From Micromussa lordhowensis (lineage: Eukaryota > Cnidaria > Anthozoa > Scleractinia > Lobophylliidae), in assembly GCA_964020085.1 (NCBI GenBank), contig OZ026598.1:5587524-5651523 (forward strand): a stretch of 64,000 nt of DNA, read 5' to 3'. The notes beneath the pieces were generated by a model that saw only the letters and a list, made by a program, of their open reading frames with translations, was not told the DNA's origin and did no database searches. Within the stretch, counting starts at the first letter, position 1; each line of letters starts with the position of its first letter. The position numbers were made by a program, and so were the translations under genes. Shown here piece after piece: positions 1 through 13,100 of this stretch.

Positions 1-294
1 TCTGCCTCGGACCCAAATATGCTAGTGGCAAAAAATGAGTTCGCAGGGAGCAATAAACACGAGGCTGTCTCAAAGCGTAATAGTCATGAGGATGAAAATT
101 GGTATATGGCTGGAATTCCAAGGTGTGTAAAATGCTTTCAGTGTTTTTGGTCAACTCTTCTCAAAGTTCCACAGGCTGGGTATTGTGCAGTTCCAGAAAA
201 TATCCATACTCTAGCTACCACAGAAGGGATTGGAATTTCTTGGGGGCGTGGCGGTTTTTTAAGACCAAAAAAAAGTTAAAGAAATACATGAAGC

Positions 295-525
295 TTACAG
301 ATCGACTACTCTAACCAAAGCCACCTGACAAAATTTTCTACAAATTTAACGAATGAAAATCGTGGAGGTTACGAATAGTTTTGCAATAAATTATCCAAAA
401 TAACCACAAATGTGCTGCCTTTGTAATGTACAGATTGATTACATGGATACCTCCATAATTTTTATTCATTAAATTTGTGGACAATTTTGTCGGGTGGCCT
501 TGGTTGGAGTAGTCGCACTGTAAAT
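295..525. mobile_element. Foldback MITE, family A copy 1
   Basis: The ends are inverted copies of each other: CGACTACTCTAACCAAAGCCACC at the left and the reverse complement of CGACTACTCCAACCAAGGCC at the right, with the inner arms also matching. A second copy with the same arms lies at 32584-32838, so this is a dispersed family. No coding capacity was seen. Confidence 0.7.
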
Positions 526-908
526 GGAATTTCCAGAAGGGCTGGGGGTGGGGGGTCTTTCCATGGGCCTGGGAGGTCTGGATATTTTCTGGAGACATTA
601 ACAGATGTCTGTGGTTGCATGCTTAATTACCATATTCTCTTTCTCAAAGATACAGAATGAAACATGACTGACTGAAAATTGCTGCGGTGCTGCATGTATA
701 TATAGTGGAGGCTAACTTTGCCTTAGATTGGTTGTTCAATGGGAGAGATGTAAAGCTAGCAAAACTGATGAGATGCAGGATTCCGCTTTATCAGTCAAAA
801 AGTAGATGTAGATGTATTATCATATGTCATTATTAGCAAGAAATCTTTCATTGCAAGTTATTTTTAGTATCCGACTATCATCATTGATAATGGCGATGAT
901 GATGGCGA

Positions 909-1176
909 GGCGAGCGTGGCCTAGTGGTAGGGCGCTGGACTTGTAATCCAGAGTTCCCGGGTTCAAATCCTCCTCCCTTCCACTGGATAGATTTGTCTTC
1001 GGTGGCCCCGAATTCAACTCCTCCACGCTTTGTAAATAGTCAACTGGTCAGCCTCCCACCAGTTGGGATTCTTAACTTGTTATGTTTAATTTGTATCATA
1101 TTTGTTTGTTACGTGCATTTGATCATATTCACGTGGAATTTGTGCGATATAAATGTTAATTATTATTACCTATTTT
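909..1176 (+). mobile_element. tRNA-derived SINE (Thr-UGU-like head)
   Basis: The head resembles a tRNA: an A box (GTGGCCTAGTGGTAGGGC), an anticodon-loop-like CTTGTAATC (TGT anticodon) and a B box (GGGTTCAAATCC). The 3' acceptor arm does not pair with the 5' arm. A non-tRNA body of about 190 bases ends in an ATTATTATTA-rich tail just before the SH2 exon. Missing acceptor pairing plus a tail argue for a SINE rather than a working tRNA gene. Confidence 0.7.
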
Positions 1177-1220
1177 TTTTTATTGCCAGCAGCATATAAC
1201 ACAGTGTTGTTTTCCTTTAG

Positions 1221-2712
1221 GGAGTTTGTGACTGAGATGTTAGAGAAATCAGAAGAGGGATCATTTTTTGTGCGCGACAGTCAAAGTAGACCTGGCTTCT
1301 ATGCCTTGACCATGCGGGTTCCTGAGGAGGCCAATCCCAGTGGCTTTGGAAACTTTCTGATTGCTAAAGTCAAAGATGGCGTCATGATACAAGTAGGGTT
1401 TTTTGGATCTCATTATCCCAATGTTCTGTGGATTATTTATTGCGTCTGATCATAGAACATTACCGTTAGTTTGCTTTTACATAGGAGCTCAGATATAGTT
1501 ATATAAAAAATACAGTAGACAGACAGACACCTTTAGTTAGTTATAAAGCTCAGGGTAGTCCCTTCAGGAGCTAAAAGCAACCTGCTATCAACAGCTGGCA
1601 AGCCTAGGAGCGGTCCCAAAAAGCATAGCTTCAGTCTTTTTAGCATTAATAAAAAGACTATTTCTAAAAAGCCAGCGTTCAATTTTGAGCAGTTCTTCAT
1701 AGAGTTTCATTTCAATAGTGGAAACTTGGGGGGGCGAAAACGAAAACCCTTCTTACCTGCAGCCCATTCATATGGCCACTTATTACACTGTACAGCAACG
1801 GGTTGGTGGGGGTGGGGGACTCCCATATTAAATGAGGACGGGGTTGCTCGTCAGAAATTTTGAAAAGAGGTACCAAGATCCCGTTTTGTGGGCTTGGCTT
1901 GAAATTGGTTTTAACCCCTAAGAGGTATGATGCCAATTCTAAAGCAACATATTACCTGGCACTGACATATTATTTTAGCTCAATGCGCTAAAAGGTACAA
2001 CCAAAAGCTCCTGCTGTGGGACCTTTGAGGCCGAACAACCTAAGAGGTACCAAATACGCTTTTAACTCCTAAAACGTATGACGAGCACCCCCATCCCTTT
2101 TATATGACCCCCCCCCCCCCCCACACCGAGGTTACAGCCATGTGTTTGGCCTGATAGAATAGTTTGCTTAGTCATAACCTTATTATGAACCCTTTCTTAT
2201 AAAGGTTGGGCACCATTTGTAGGGGGGGGGGGGGGTATCAGTATCCCGCATCCTATTAATTTTTGGCCTAAATATCTTGTATCCCTTTAATTCCAATTGC
2301 AACAATGAACAAATTTCCTACTTTAAAACCTGTTTTATCTGATCTCCATTAATTTATGTCCCCCAAATATCAATTTTTATTTTATATCCAGTTTATTTCT
2401 TACCTAAATATCCTGTATCCCAAAAGCCCCTAATAAGGCCCTCAAAGGTAGTGGTATTAACAGTGGAAGTTCTTGTTCAATTTGTAAATTAAAATACAGC
2501 TGTGTTGTCAACAGGGTTTTGACAGGGTGTTACCTGATGTCACATCTCTAGTGGAACATTACTCCAGATTCGCAGATGGCCTTCCATGCAAACTGTTGAT
2601 TGCTGGATCTAACGTCCTGTGTGAGGATGAGGAGTATATGAACATTGTTCCATCAGATCCTGATTATCAAAGTTTATCAGATTTCACTGCCATCATGGCA
2701 GAATTAAAGTAA
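1221..2712 (+). CDS. SH2-domain protein, tensin-like SH2, last two coding exons (5' part outside window)
   Basis: Two exons are visible, 1221-1392 and 2515-2712. The first follows a TTTCCTTTAG acceptor and ends at CAA|gtaggg; the second follows ACAG and ends in TAA. The join is in phase. Together they encode most of an SH2 domain: the FFVRDSQS strand holds the phosphotyrosine-binding Arg, followed by GFYALTMRV, and the domain closes with the LPCKL segment typical of tensin SH2 domains. SH2 domains bind phosphotyrosine peptides in cytoplasmic signalling. The chain ends about 35 residues after LPCKL, so the PTB domain that follows SH2 in tensins is absent. The short tail contains EEYMNI, a pYxN-type motif that GRB2-like SH2 domains could bind. 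A possible AATAAA lies near 2823. The SH2 call is firm; the family name is less so (a RIN-like or other adaptor remains possible). Confidence 0.8.
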
Positions 2713-2983
2713 GAAAATTGCCAAGACTTACTCTATTATTTATCCACAGCCTGTGAAAATAACATTTCTGTAAATTTTTTTTTTCACTGGTGAAAAACAT
2801 GCTGCTTTATGTTGTTGTATAAATAAATAAGTGTATCTGCGATACTAAACCAGGGCCATACATAGTGGTGGGGAGGGGGATTGCCCCCACCAGGGAAACT
2901 AAATATATTTTTTTCTAACATAGTGTTTGATTCCTTGTAGCTATATTGATCCGAAATCTCAAGGAAACCAACTAATTGACTGA

Positions 2984-3041
2984 AAAATCTTCCTTTAATG
3001 TAAATTCCAAAATTTGGAATTTACATTAAAGGAAGATTTTC
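2984..3041. repeat. Near-perfect palindrome
   Basis: About 28-base arms (AAAATCTTCCTTTAATG on the left and its exact complement on the right) meet around position 3011 with almost no loop, about 270 bases after the SH2 stop codon. No flanking duplication was confirmed, so it may be a tiny foldback element or a local inversion-duplication. Confidence 0.75.
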
Positions 3042-5219
3042 TAATTATTTAATAATTATTTTGGAAAATCTTTTGAGTCAAAAGCCAGTATGAGAAACAT
3101 ACAGTTGACACGTGTTTCTTGCCAACGACAGAAGATCGATTAAGTGGCCTGGCTATGCTGTTAATTCATCGCGGAACAGACTTCATTCCCATGCTAAAAG
3201 ATCTATGACATGAAGTAAAATTGGAGAATTGAAGAATCTAGAACAGCCTAATATAGACTCATTTTTGAGACTTGGTATTCTGATTCTGAAACCTGCAATT
3301 TTAGATAAGAAGGCTTTCAACCCATTTTTGAAACCATCTATACAAAGTGTTAAACGGCTGTTCACAGTATAGCTGGAGTTAAAGATGGTATATAAATCAT
3401 CATTGTCTAGCAGAGACCTCAGGGGCAATAGACATTGTGTGACATAGGTCTTAGAGGCAACCTGTGTAGGGCTGAAAACAAAACGTCCAACTAGAAACCC
3501 TGTCTGTATGTACGGGAGACCCCTGTGAAGGTGTGTGGAGTTTGCCCCCGCAGACAAAAAAAGTCTAGATGCAGCCCTGCAAACAGTTCTCAAAAGAGTC
3601 TGTGAGTAAACATTGTACGTTACAATAGTACCTTTTCATCATTTATCAAGGATAGATGTGTCCTAATGATCTCAATTATGCAATAACTCTTTGGTAATAT
3701 GCAATTCAAAACAGACATTTCAAGTTCCTAGATTTTGAGTCAGATGATTTTGTTCTCCATCCTATCCAGAGGAGCAGAAGGAAAATAATAATATAAATAG
3801 TACAAATACTAACTGTGGAACCAGAAATTGTGATCTTCAGTCATAAAAAGAGATTATATTCTTTTAGTATTATGTGTTGCTGGAAATTAACTTTCCGTGC
3901 CTCACATGGTGTCAATTTGTTTTTGGAGATGTATATTTATTATTTATAAATATTGATTAATTTATTGATTTTTGAATGACACTGTACGTCACTATACGAA
4001 ATGTCACTATACGAAACACAACGAAATGTAACGCGACATAGTGTCAGGTCGCGTCACATCTCAAAGAGGGGAAAGGAAAAGATAGGAAAGCAGTGCTTTT
4101 GCCACCAGAAATTTTACAATATCTTCGTCAATGTGACACCCAAAGAGCTAAGCATTTCACTAATTACTGTACTAAGTTTCACAAGCTCCTTTACTGTTTT
4201 TTACTATTCAGGACTATTTATCATGTCAACTGCCTTTCGTTCGCAAAGTCACATGGTAAAATGCCAATGAGGCAAGGGTAAACAAAAATATCAGCAAAGA
4301 TGACCATGTACTTTAATATTTATAATGATAATAATGATAACAATTATACTGATTTAATTATCAAAAAATAATATATTTGGTATTAATTTAAACCTAGCGA
4401 ATAATTTATAGCTTCTGCTTTTTCTTCTCATAGTAAGTCAATAATTATTAATTCATATTAATAGCGAGTTTGATTATTTGTAATTAATAGGTATCTGTAA
4501 TGCCAAAATTTTCTTTGCTATCAATACCATCAATACATGTATACAATATTAATTAATTTGTTAGAAAAGGATATGCAAATATAGTCTACAAAAACCGCAT
4601 CAATTTTGTAATAAAGTTCTCAAATTAGGGCAAATCAGTGTGCCATATGTTGTTTTTTCATGGATCATTGGATAATGCAATTCGAGAGTTTTCATTGGCT
4701 TAGCCATCATGGGCTATTTGTTAATTACAACATAGATAGGACCCTGCGTGCGCTCTGATTGGTCAAAAACCCATGTTTTATCAGAGTATAAAACATTGAA
4801 AAAGCGTGTTTTATTATTGCGACTGTTCACGTGACGGAAAACACAGTGAGACTTGTGTTCTCAACAACAGGGGTCGTATTCTTTTTTCGGGTTAAAAATT
4901 CAAGCACTATCCATGACAATTTTGCAAAGACTCTGTCCAGTAAAAAAAAATACCATTGGAACGTTCAAGTTTAAGGGACACCTTCCAGATTTATAGTTAT
5001 TCAAGAGACCACATGACGAAAATATCAACCTCTTACTAACCGAGCGCGAAAGCCATGTTGGGGAATATTGGCCCGAAGTTCCGAGCGCAGCGAGGTTTGT
5101 ACCGACCGAAGGCCAATATTCCCCAGTACGGCTCGAGCAGGCGACCAATTCCGAGAACATCGTGGCGTAGAGAAAGACGCCAAAAACGCATCTAAACCAA
5201 ATTATCTTGTAATACTTCT

Positions 5220-5261
<42 letters not shown>

Positions 5262-5498
5262 GTATATAACGGCCACCCTCGAGACTTAAGGAACTGCTGG
5301 TCGCTCAATACTGGTCGCCGGTACAGGATCACTTAAGGTAATTCTTTAGTATTGCATTGCGCATCCCTACTGCGCACGATCTTCGCGTCATAAGCGCGCG
5401 CACCTTAAAACACTCACTAGGTGTGGTTCGCGACTGGCTCTTTACATCAGCACATTACGGACAACGATACCAAACGCTCGAATTATCAGCTTACAGTA

Positions 5499-5560
5499 GC
5501 TTTGTACAAGTTATTTCTTTATATGTGACGCTTTGTACAAGTTATTTCTTTATATGTGAC
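5499..5560 (+). repeat. 31-bp tandem duplication
   Basis: Two adjacent identical 31-base units begin GCTTTGTACAAG at 5499 and 5530. Confidence 0.85.
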
Positions 5561-6642
5561 GATGAATAGCATTTTAAACACAATAAAATACCACACAAAA
5601 TGACATGTGGCGTAGTGTCCCTTCAAGAGTGGCTGTTTAAGGCGGGGGTAAACGTGAAGGCTGTTTTGACGTCGCTTAACACGGCCTTTCTGCCAACATC
5701 TCGGTCACGTTTCAAGCGACACTAAATCTCTCTGCTTATCTCATTAACCACTGTTTGGCGGTTTTGTGTAAATTTTTGGGTGATTTTTGGCCATTTTGGG
5801 AAAGAGATATTTTTTCTCAAAGAATAGGTTAAATTGAGGAAAATATGAAATGTTGAAGATTTGATGGATTTGGAAAATTGAAATTTGAAGTGAAGAATTA
5901 GTAGACGGATACCAAACAGTCCCCTAGCAACCTGAGGCTCTCTTTTGCGGGAGTCAACTGTCTGGTAGTGTTTCCAACCCATCTTAATCCTAACAATTTC
6001 CTTTTTATATCACTTCAAATTTCACGCCTATTCATGTTTAGCCCCGCCTTAATACAGGTAAAAATAACAAAGAAAGACAAACATAGGACTGCTACAGGGT
6101 GGTCGCGGCCGCTAAACAGAGGTGGCCGCCTAATACAAGTAACAAATACCGCGTTTGAATGAGCGAAAGATCTGACTTTGAAAACTGGCCGCTTAATAGA
6201 GGGTGGCGGCCGTTACTTAATTTTTTAACTTTTATCTATTTATCATTGTCATGTATTTAGGTTTTAATTAGGTATTGTATTTTGACTCTGAAAAGCCCCT
6301 TGGGGACGAGCCAATTATTAAAAAAAAAAAAAAAAAAAAAATATACAGGTTTTACTGTATTTATCACTGGCTATCCTTGTAATGTGATTGGTTCTCAGCG
6401 GTGCGATTTATTCACGAATCACACTATCTTTTGCTCTAAATCACATCTTTTTCTCAGCCAATGAGAATGGGAGAGTAAAACAAAACGATCAGATTTTAAG
6501 GCTTTTTTAAGCTCACCAATCACATTACAGGAAAATAAAAGACAAAAAAAGCCATTGTTTGGCAAATTTGGCAACTTGATTCAATAAATATTGCTTGTTA
6601 CTGTATTTAGGCTATTAAATTGTGCGATTTAAAGATGGATCT

Positions 6643-6796
6643 AATAAATTGGTAATTGAACTTCGGGTCGTGCAATTTTGGTCTGAAATCATACTTGTGA
6701 TTTCAAATCTAACTCGCGCTGCGCGCTCGTTCGATTTTGAAATCACGCGTATGATTTCAGACCAAATTGCGCTCCAATCAGTTCAATTATTTATCA
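6643..6796. mobile_element. Foldback MITE, family B copy 1
   Basis: Inverted arms run from AATAAATTGGTAATTGAAC to GTTCAATTATTTAT, with inner arms reading TTTGGTCTGAAATCAT against ATGATTTCAGACCAAA, around a CGCGCTGCGCGCTCG centre. A diverged relative lies at 61989-62150. Confidence 0.65.
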
Positions 6797-7187
6797 GAGT
6801 CTGAGAAAAACTGCACAGATGCGTTTATAGCCTGCGTAGCAGACGAGCGAGCAAACGAGCGCACCTGGGTGAACAAATCGGGTGAGGGGAGGTGGTGAGC
6901 AAAAACAAAAAGAGAAGGGGGAAGGGGTAGGAAGGAAAGTGCCGCTTATTTTTCGCACTCGCTCGTAGTTTCGTTCCCTTCCCTTCGCGTACTTCGCGTA
7001 AGTTACGGCCTGTTGGAAAGAGTTTTAAAACAAACGAAGCCAAGTTTCATCGGAGATCGAGTATTTACTTCTGGCCACTTCCCCGGGAAAAAGTAAAGTT
7101 TTCATCGTTTGCGAATATGTTGTCATATAATCAGCACGAATGTTCTCTTTATGATAACACCGCTGTGCAAGGCTGCATCTTCATTTC

Positions 7188-7197
7188 AAGATGGCGG
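7188..7197 (+). promoter_or_regulatory. YY1-like motif overlapping the GSTK1 start codon
   Basis: AAGATGGCGG matches the known YY1 core found around start sites of many metazoan housekeeping genes, and here contains the start ATG. Function is inferred only from the match. Confidence 0.35.
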
Positions 7198-10100
7198 TAG
7201 CGAAAAGGACTGTGGAGTTGTTCTATGATGTTCTTTCGCCATATTCGTGGGTTGCTTTTGAGGTAAATTATAAAATATTTGTTACAAGTAGTAAGACTTC
7301 AGAATACCCGGTCACTTATTTGCATCTCATTGAATAAGAATAGCAACTATTGTTATATACCTGGTTCTTCAAACCACACCGACACAATGAAGTGGCCGGG
7401 TATTCTGAAGTTGCTCCAAACTGCACTCCAAAGAGTGTGAAACGTTTCCAAGGATTGCTTAAATAATCCTTGATATTTTGTTGAGAGCTGCAGTCTGCGA
7501 TCACGCTCCCCAGGGTAGTCAGTCGATAAAATTTAATACTGGGGACCGATCGTTTATTTCGTCCCATGGGGGCGGGGAGGGAGGGGGGGGGGGCGGAGAG
7601 GGGGGCGTGGTTTTCAAAAAAAATGTAGTGTTTCAAAACTGAACCACCCAAAATACATGTATTTTCAGATAAAAATCATACCCCCTTCCCAATTCTTATT
7701 TTAAAAATGTACCCCCTCCTGACGAGGCCATAAAAAATTATTCTCTCCTTCCGTCCTTACACATGCAGATTTTTGTCTTTTTTATTTAACATATCAATTA
7801 TCTTTTCTCTCATTCATTGTTTGTATTATTTTACATTGTTTACAATAAGTTTAGCTGTTTGTGTCTGTGAATAAAATTGTTTTATAACATAACATACCTG
7901 CTGGTCCTGCCTGATTCCTATTGAGCCATCATTATGGTAAAAATCTCTGTTTACTTACGGCCATGCACAAATAACATGATGTTTGCAGTTTTATTTTTGC
8001 TGCAAAATTTCTATCGAGTTTAGCTGCAAGTTCCTTTTTAAAGTGTTGGCAATGTGAACATTATGCTAAACAATTCAAACCCTACTTTGAGCAATTGACT
8101 TTTGTCAAGCTAAGATGGTTTACTAAAAGTTGAGTATTTTGACTTTGCCATTGAGTATTTTGGCTTTGTTTGCCTACATTTTCATTAATTTGAAGGAGTA
8201 AATTTTTCATTGACAACTTTGGGAACCAAATGAAGCGTTCTTGTTCAACTGTTGCTCCAACTGATTGTGGCATGTTTTTTGCCAAGAGCAACTCCTATGT
8301 TTCTCTCTTGCTTTCCAAACTTCTTGCATGCATCCATAACTCGATATACCCACACTAAGCATGAACCAATTCTTAAGTTTTTGTTTTTTTATAGTCTTAC
8401 ACACTAATACCACAGCGCATACTATCACTCCCACTTCTTAGCATGATTTTCTTCATCCATATTCATCACCTTGAGCTCTTCAGAATCTCTTGTTACAAAG
8501 GAAGCCATTTTGACTTGCTGGGTTGCTGAGCTACCACGCTGCGGTGGGCTATTGTTATTTCATTTTCATGTCAGTTATTGTCATTCAGGGCTCAACGTTG
8601 CGACCTGTGGGGTTGCCAATGCGACTGGATTTGGTCTGCTGGCGACCAACTTTTCATGTTTGGTCACCAGCCTGGCCACCGCGATTTCAAGTTATCATTT
8701 TATTTATTTATTTTTTCATTTCCTAAGATCCATGACGAAATGAATGAATGTTAATTGTAAACCACAAGGAATGCACAGACGATGTAATGTCTTATCAGTT
8801 TCATGTACAAAGCCGTTTAAACTGCCTTTGCTATATAATTACTATTAAGATATCAGTTATATACATGTTTGGTTGAAAGTATTCCGGAAGTGTCATTTGT
8901 TCCTAAAATGCGATTTTTTTGCAAAAAGAAAAATCATTTACCATTTATTTAAGAAATAAGATTTGTTTTCATGAATCGTAAACGGCCGAAACGCAAACCT
9001 CAGACACGAGCATTAGCATTTTGTTTGTTTTCTGTAGATATCGGATTTCTCCTTGTCTCGCTGAAACACGAAAAAATTTCACATTCTCTCCAGTTAAAAT
9101 ATTTTTAGGTTTTCTAAAAAGCAGTTAGTATTTTTGTTATTTGAAGTAAATTGAACTTTTCTTCAATTAGGCAATGCATCTCAAGCTTTAACGAAAATCA
9201 CCCGCTTTTGACTTTCAACATTTATTCCCGCTTGCAATTATATTACCATATTTAGCACGTCGACACGCTTTGGCATTTTCCACCCGGCTCGACTCGTCAA
9301 GATGTGTTGAATAGATTCCTTCAAAGACTTCAACTTGAAATAAACTGCTTAAATGGCAAAAAAGAAAGATGATCAAACCAATTTGAATAAGGAAGGCGTA
9401 TTTCAGCGTTGAAATGTTTTGTTTTGTTTGCTTTGACTTACATTCAAATGTAACGTTTTGTTTGGTTTGGTTTGTACAGAAAATACAAGGAAGAGACTAA
9501 CAGCTTCCAAAAACGATTGATACAAGCTTACATGTTGTTCTGAACTCTTCCAATTCCCACCAGTTGTAAATTGAAATATTACGCACATGGAATTGGGTTG
9601 CAGTCGCCACACATACCTGCGTATTAAAACTATTAAAACATTTTCTTCCTGCGCTAAATATTTTTTTCATGTCAATGAAAAATAATGAAACAAAGCATAC
9701 AACATTAAGGGTTTTCTTTTTCGTACGTTTTTTCATCTTTTACTGCGGAAATTCTTAAGTAAAAATTTTTAACCCGAAGGGCCAAAATTTTTTGCCGACC
9801 TAAAAAATTGTGCTGGCGACCAAATCTAAAAACTTAGAAGCCAGCTGGCCCCTAGCTTTTTTTTCTAAAGTCGAGCCCTGTCATTGATTAATACTGATTA
9901 TTATCAAATTCATAGTAAACAATTAAATGCTGCACCAGCTAGTGAAGTTAGGTGATCGATAAATTCCATGAAATCTGTAAAACTGACAACAAGAAACTTT
10001 GCCAGCATGTGATTATCAACTTATTTTATTGCTTGAACATAATACTTAATTTCAATTTATCGATAGATATCCATTTTATTGAGTGGTTTTCTGATATCAA

Positions 10101-13100
10101 TTGACTACGTCTACTGACTTGGGGGGGGGGGGGAGGGGGGCTCTTATGCATTGTGGCACACGGCAAAGCCACGAGTGACAAGTTAGACTGTTCACAGCCT
10201 CTCTCAAGCTGAGCCAAGACAAGACGAGCTGAGCCAAGTTTTTTTTGCCTAAAACTATTTGCAATCCTGCTGAGGGTAACTTATTTTATCTGTTTTGCAG
10301 GTTCTCTGTCGATATCAAACTAAATGGAATTTAGACTTGCAGTTTCGTCCTTTTTTCCTTTCTGGTATCATGGCTGGCTCAGGTACATCTTCTGAAATAC
10401 ACTACTGAATAAAAACCTGATCAACCTGCAATTTTAATTATGAAAATAGCTATGAATTACATAGCAAAGTGTTTTCACTCACGTTGCCAGTTGCCATGCA
10501 AATTTATCTCATCAGGAACAAAAGATAGTGTTTACGTAAGAAATGAGTTCAACTCCCACTAGCCGCCGTTCCATTGCAATGGCTAAGCATATAGTACTGT
10601 ATAGTTTTTCCACCAATCAATTTGATATATCTATTGCCCAGGTCCTAGGGAATTATTTGATGATGATTGTTTGAAAAAAAATTAATAATAAATAAATAAA
10701 ATAAATCATAACTTTATTTAAGGAAATTGTTTTTATTATTTTACGGAACAACTAGGTAATAAGCCCCCAGCAACACTCCCAGCCAAAGCTGCCTACATGT
10801 TTAAAGATATTGAGAGATTGAGGAATTTTTATGGAATCCCTCTGGTTCCACCAGCTGTAAGTATGAAAAGTGTAACCCTTATAAATAAATACCGTAAATA
10901 AGTAAATAAATAAATAAACAATAAATGTTATTTAAGCAGGGTGACCTCTTCAGCAAAAAAATAGCTGATGTCACTAAGGGCCCTGCAAAACTAAAAGAAC
11001 CTAAAAAGCCTAAATAGAGCCACTAACTTAACAGTAATTAAAACGCTTGTGATCTATAGAATTTATATAGAAAGTTTTACAGGGCCATCCATAAAACGCT
11101 GTTAATGGAGCGTGACGCCTTGGTTTGCCGTGACATAACGTGACTCGTACAGTAAAACAATGTAGCAGTTTAATAGTACGTGAATGAACCTTTGTAATCT
11201 TAGTTTGTTATGTTGCCCTTGGATGGCCTCTAGCTAAACGTGTGGCAATAGCATGTTGCAATAACGTCTAGTTACACTTTCTTTCGGCCGTATTTAGTGG
11301 TTAAAGCAGTGAATCCTTCCTTTATGTCCTAAATATATATTACGTAGTGTTCGGCCCTGCCATGGTACAGGTTTATCCATTGGTTGTAGCCACAGACTCT
11401 GTCTAGCTATAAAAGTCTCTGTTCAAGGTCCATAGTCATATTTTCTTAGCTGTGCCTGAGCTACTACTCACATGTTAAGTGAATTTGTATTTCAATTGTC
11501 CATATTTCCACATGGCACATCCGCGTGTCCAAATGTTTGGCACAGGGACCAATGACTCGCAAGGTGAATATCTCTTCCCTCAGTACCGAGGTTCTTCACC
11601 TTCGTCTTCAGGCTCTGAACCTGCCTATCGCTGGTTCCCGTACACAGCTGATCAGTGCACTCAAGAGAGCAGCCACTCTTGCGTCGAGCCGCCCTGCCAA
11701 ACATACACGAGTCTCCAAACGCTCAAGTGGGCGCTTGCCGGCCACAACTAATCGAGCCAAAGCGAAGGACAAATCCGCTGCGGACAATTCCCTGGTGGAT
11801 GGCGACAACAGCGATTCAGCCGTCAGCGATCAGGACGACGAAGATCCCACGCTCGTGGAGCCGGTCCACACTGTTGAGGACTTGCTAACGGCCCCGGAAC
11901 CAGTTCCAATCTCTCCATTGCCCTTTGCGAGCGACCAACTCCGGGTTATACAGAATACCGTACAGACGTCGATATCTCAGGCACTCCATGACGGCCAAAT
12001 TCGGCCTGGAACATCAGTTTCACAAGTTCAGCCTCGCTCTCAACTTCGCCCATCAGGAACAGCGTCCCCTATGGGTTTACATCGCGCATTGGAAAAGAAC
12101 TTGGAGGACAAAATCTTACAGGGTGAGTATGTTGATCTTACATTGCTATTACCAGACTCGATTGCCCACCCCCAGTCCCCCGTGGTTCATCTCCGGGTGG
12201 AGGACTCGGCCCCAGGTTCCCTTGTTTCCCCATTTCGATGGTGCTCAAGCGAAAGCCAGTGATTGACACATTCCATAAATGGCTGGATGCCTACACAACC
12301 TACATGCTTGTCATTGTTGTCGCCTACACTAGGAGGGCATTGGAATTGCTTAAATATCAGCAGATAATTAGTAGGGCGGAATCCAAATTTAAGGGCCTTG
12401 CTTGGCTAGCATATGACGAACAGTTTCGCCTCTACGCAGCCTCCGATCTCACCCGACCTTGGGACCTCGTTGACCTAGAGCTGTGGATGGTAACGTTTTC
12501 CGGACTTACTAAGCCGCATTGTTTCGTGTGTTCCAGCCCCTACCACAGCCAGGCGGATTGCCCCAAGGCTGACCCAACCCGTCGCCACAACAGAGGACCA
12601 GGCTCGTACTGCGTAAGTTTCAACAAACCGTCTGGGTGCAACCGTCGTTCCTGCCAGTTCCCCCACGTCTGTAGCGGATGTCGTTCGCCTTCCCACGCAT
12701 TCCCCAACTGTACCTCAGATGGCTCCTCCAAGAACTTCACCACCAGGAACTCCGGCGATCGTTGCAAGAAATGATGTCCTTCTGCTTTCGTGCCACCAAC
12801 ACCCCAAAGTGTCTACACCCATTAATGTTGCTGAACTTCAATGGAAACTTTGTACTCATCCTGACCGCAACTTTGTTAGTTCTTTACTTAGTGCTCTTAC
12901 ATATAGTGCGCGTATTGGTTACTTGGGTCCCCAGAGAGCTAGGGTTTCACGTAACTTAATCTCTGCCTCCCAACACCCCAAGGTGGTCTCCGCAAACCTT
13001 GACAAGGAGATCTCTCTGGGAAGGGTCGCGGGGCCTTTCCCTTCCTCCCCTTTGCCTAACTTCCAATGCCATCCTGTTGGGGTTGTTCCTAAGAAACATT

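Larger units (their letters stand above)
2713..7190. other. Intergenic region with repeats, no gene seen
   Basis: No exon-like ORF with plausible splice sites and recognisable protein was found. It holds a short palindrome (2984-3041), an inverted repeat around GGGGAATATTGGCC (about 5058-5125), a 31-bp tandem duplication (5499-5560), an A homopolymer (about 6320-6341), inverted-repeat debris with GGTGGCCG motifs near 6100-6220, and a foldback element (6643-6796). Confidence 0.6.

Noticed and set aside
909..985. Possible functional tRNA-Thr(UGU) gene
   Set aside because: Anticodon and B-box regions look right but the acceptor arms do not pair and a SINE body with ATT-rich tail follows.
3183..3593. 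136-aa minus-strand ORF
   Set aside because: No recognisable motif, no splice or start context, and repetitive surroundings.
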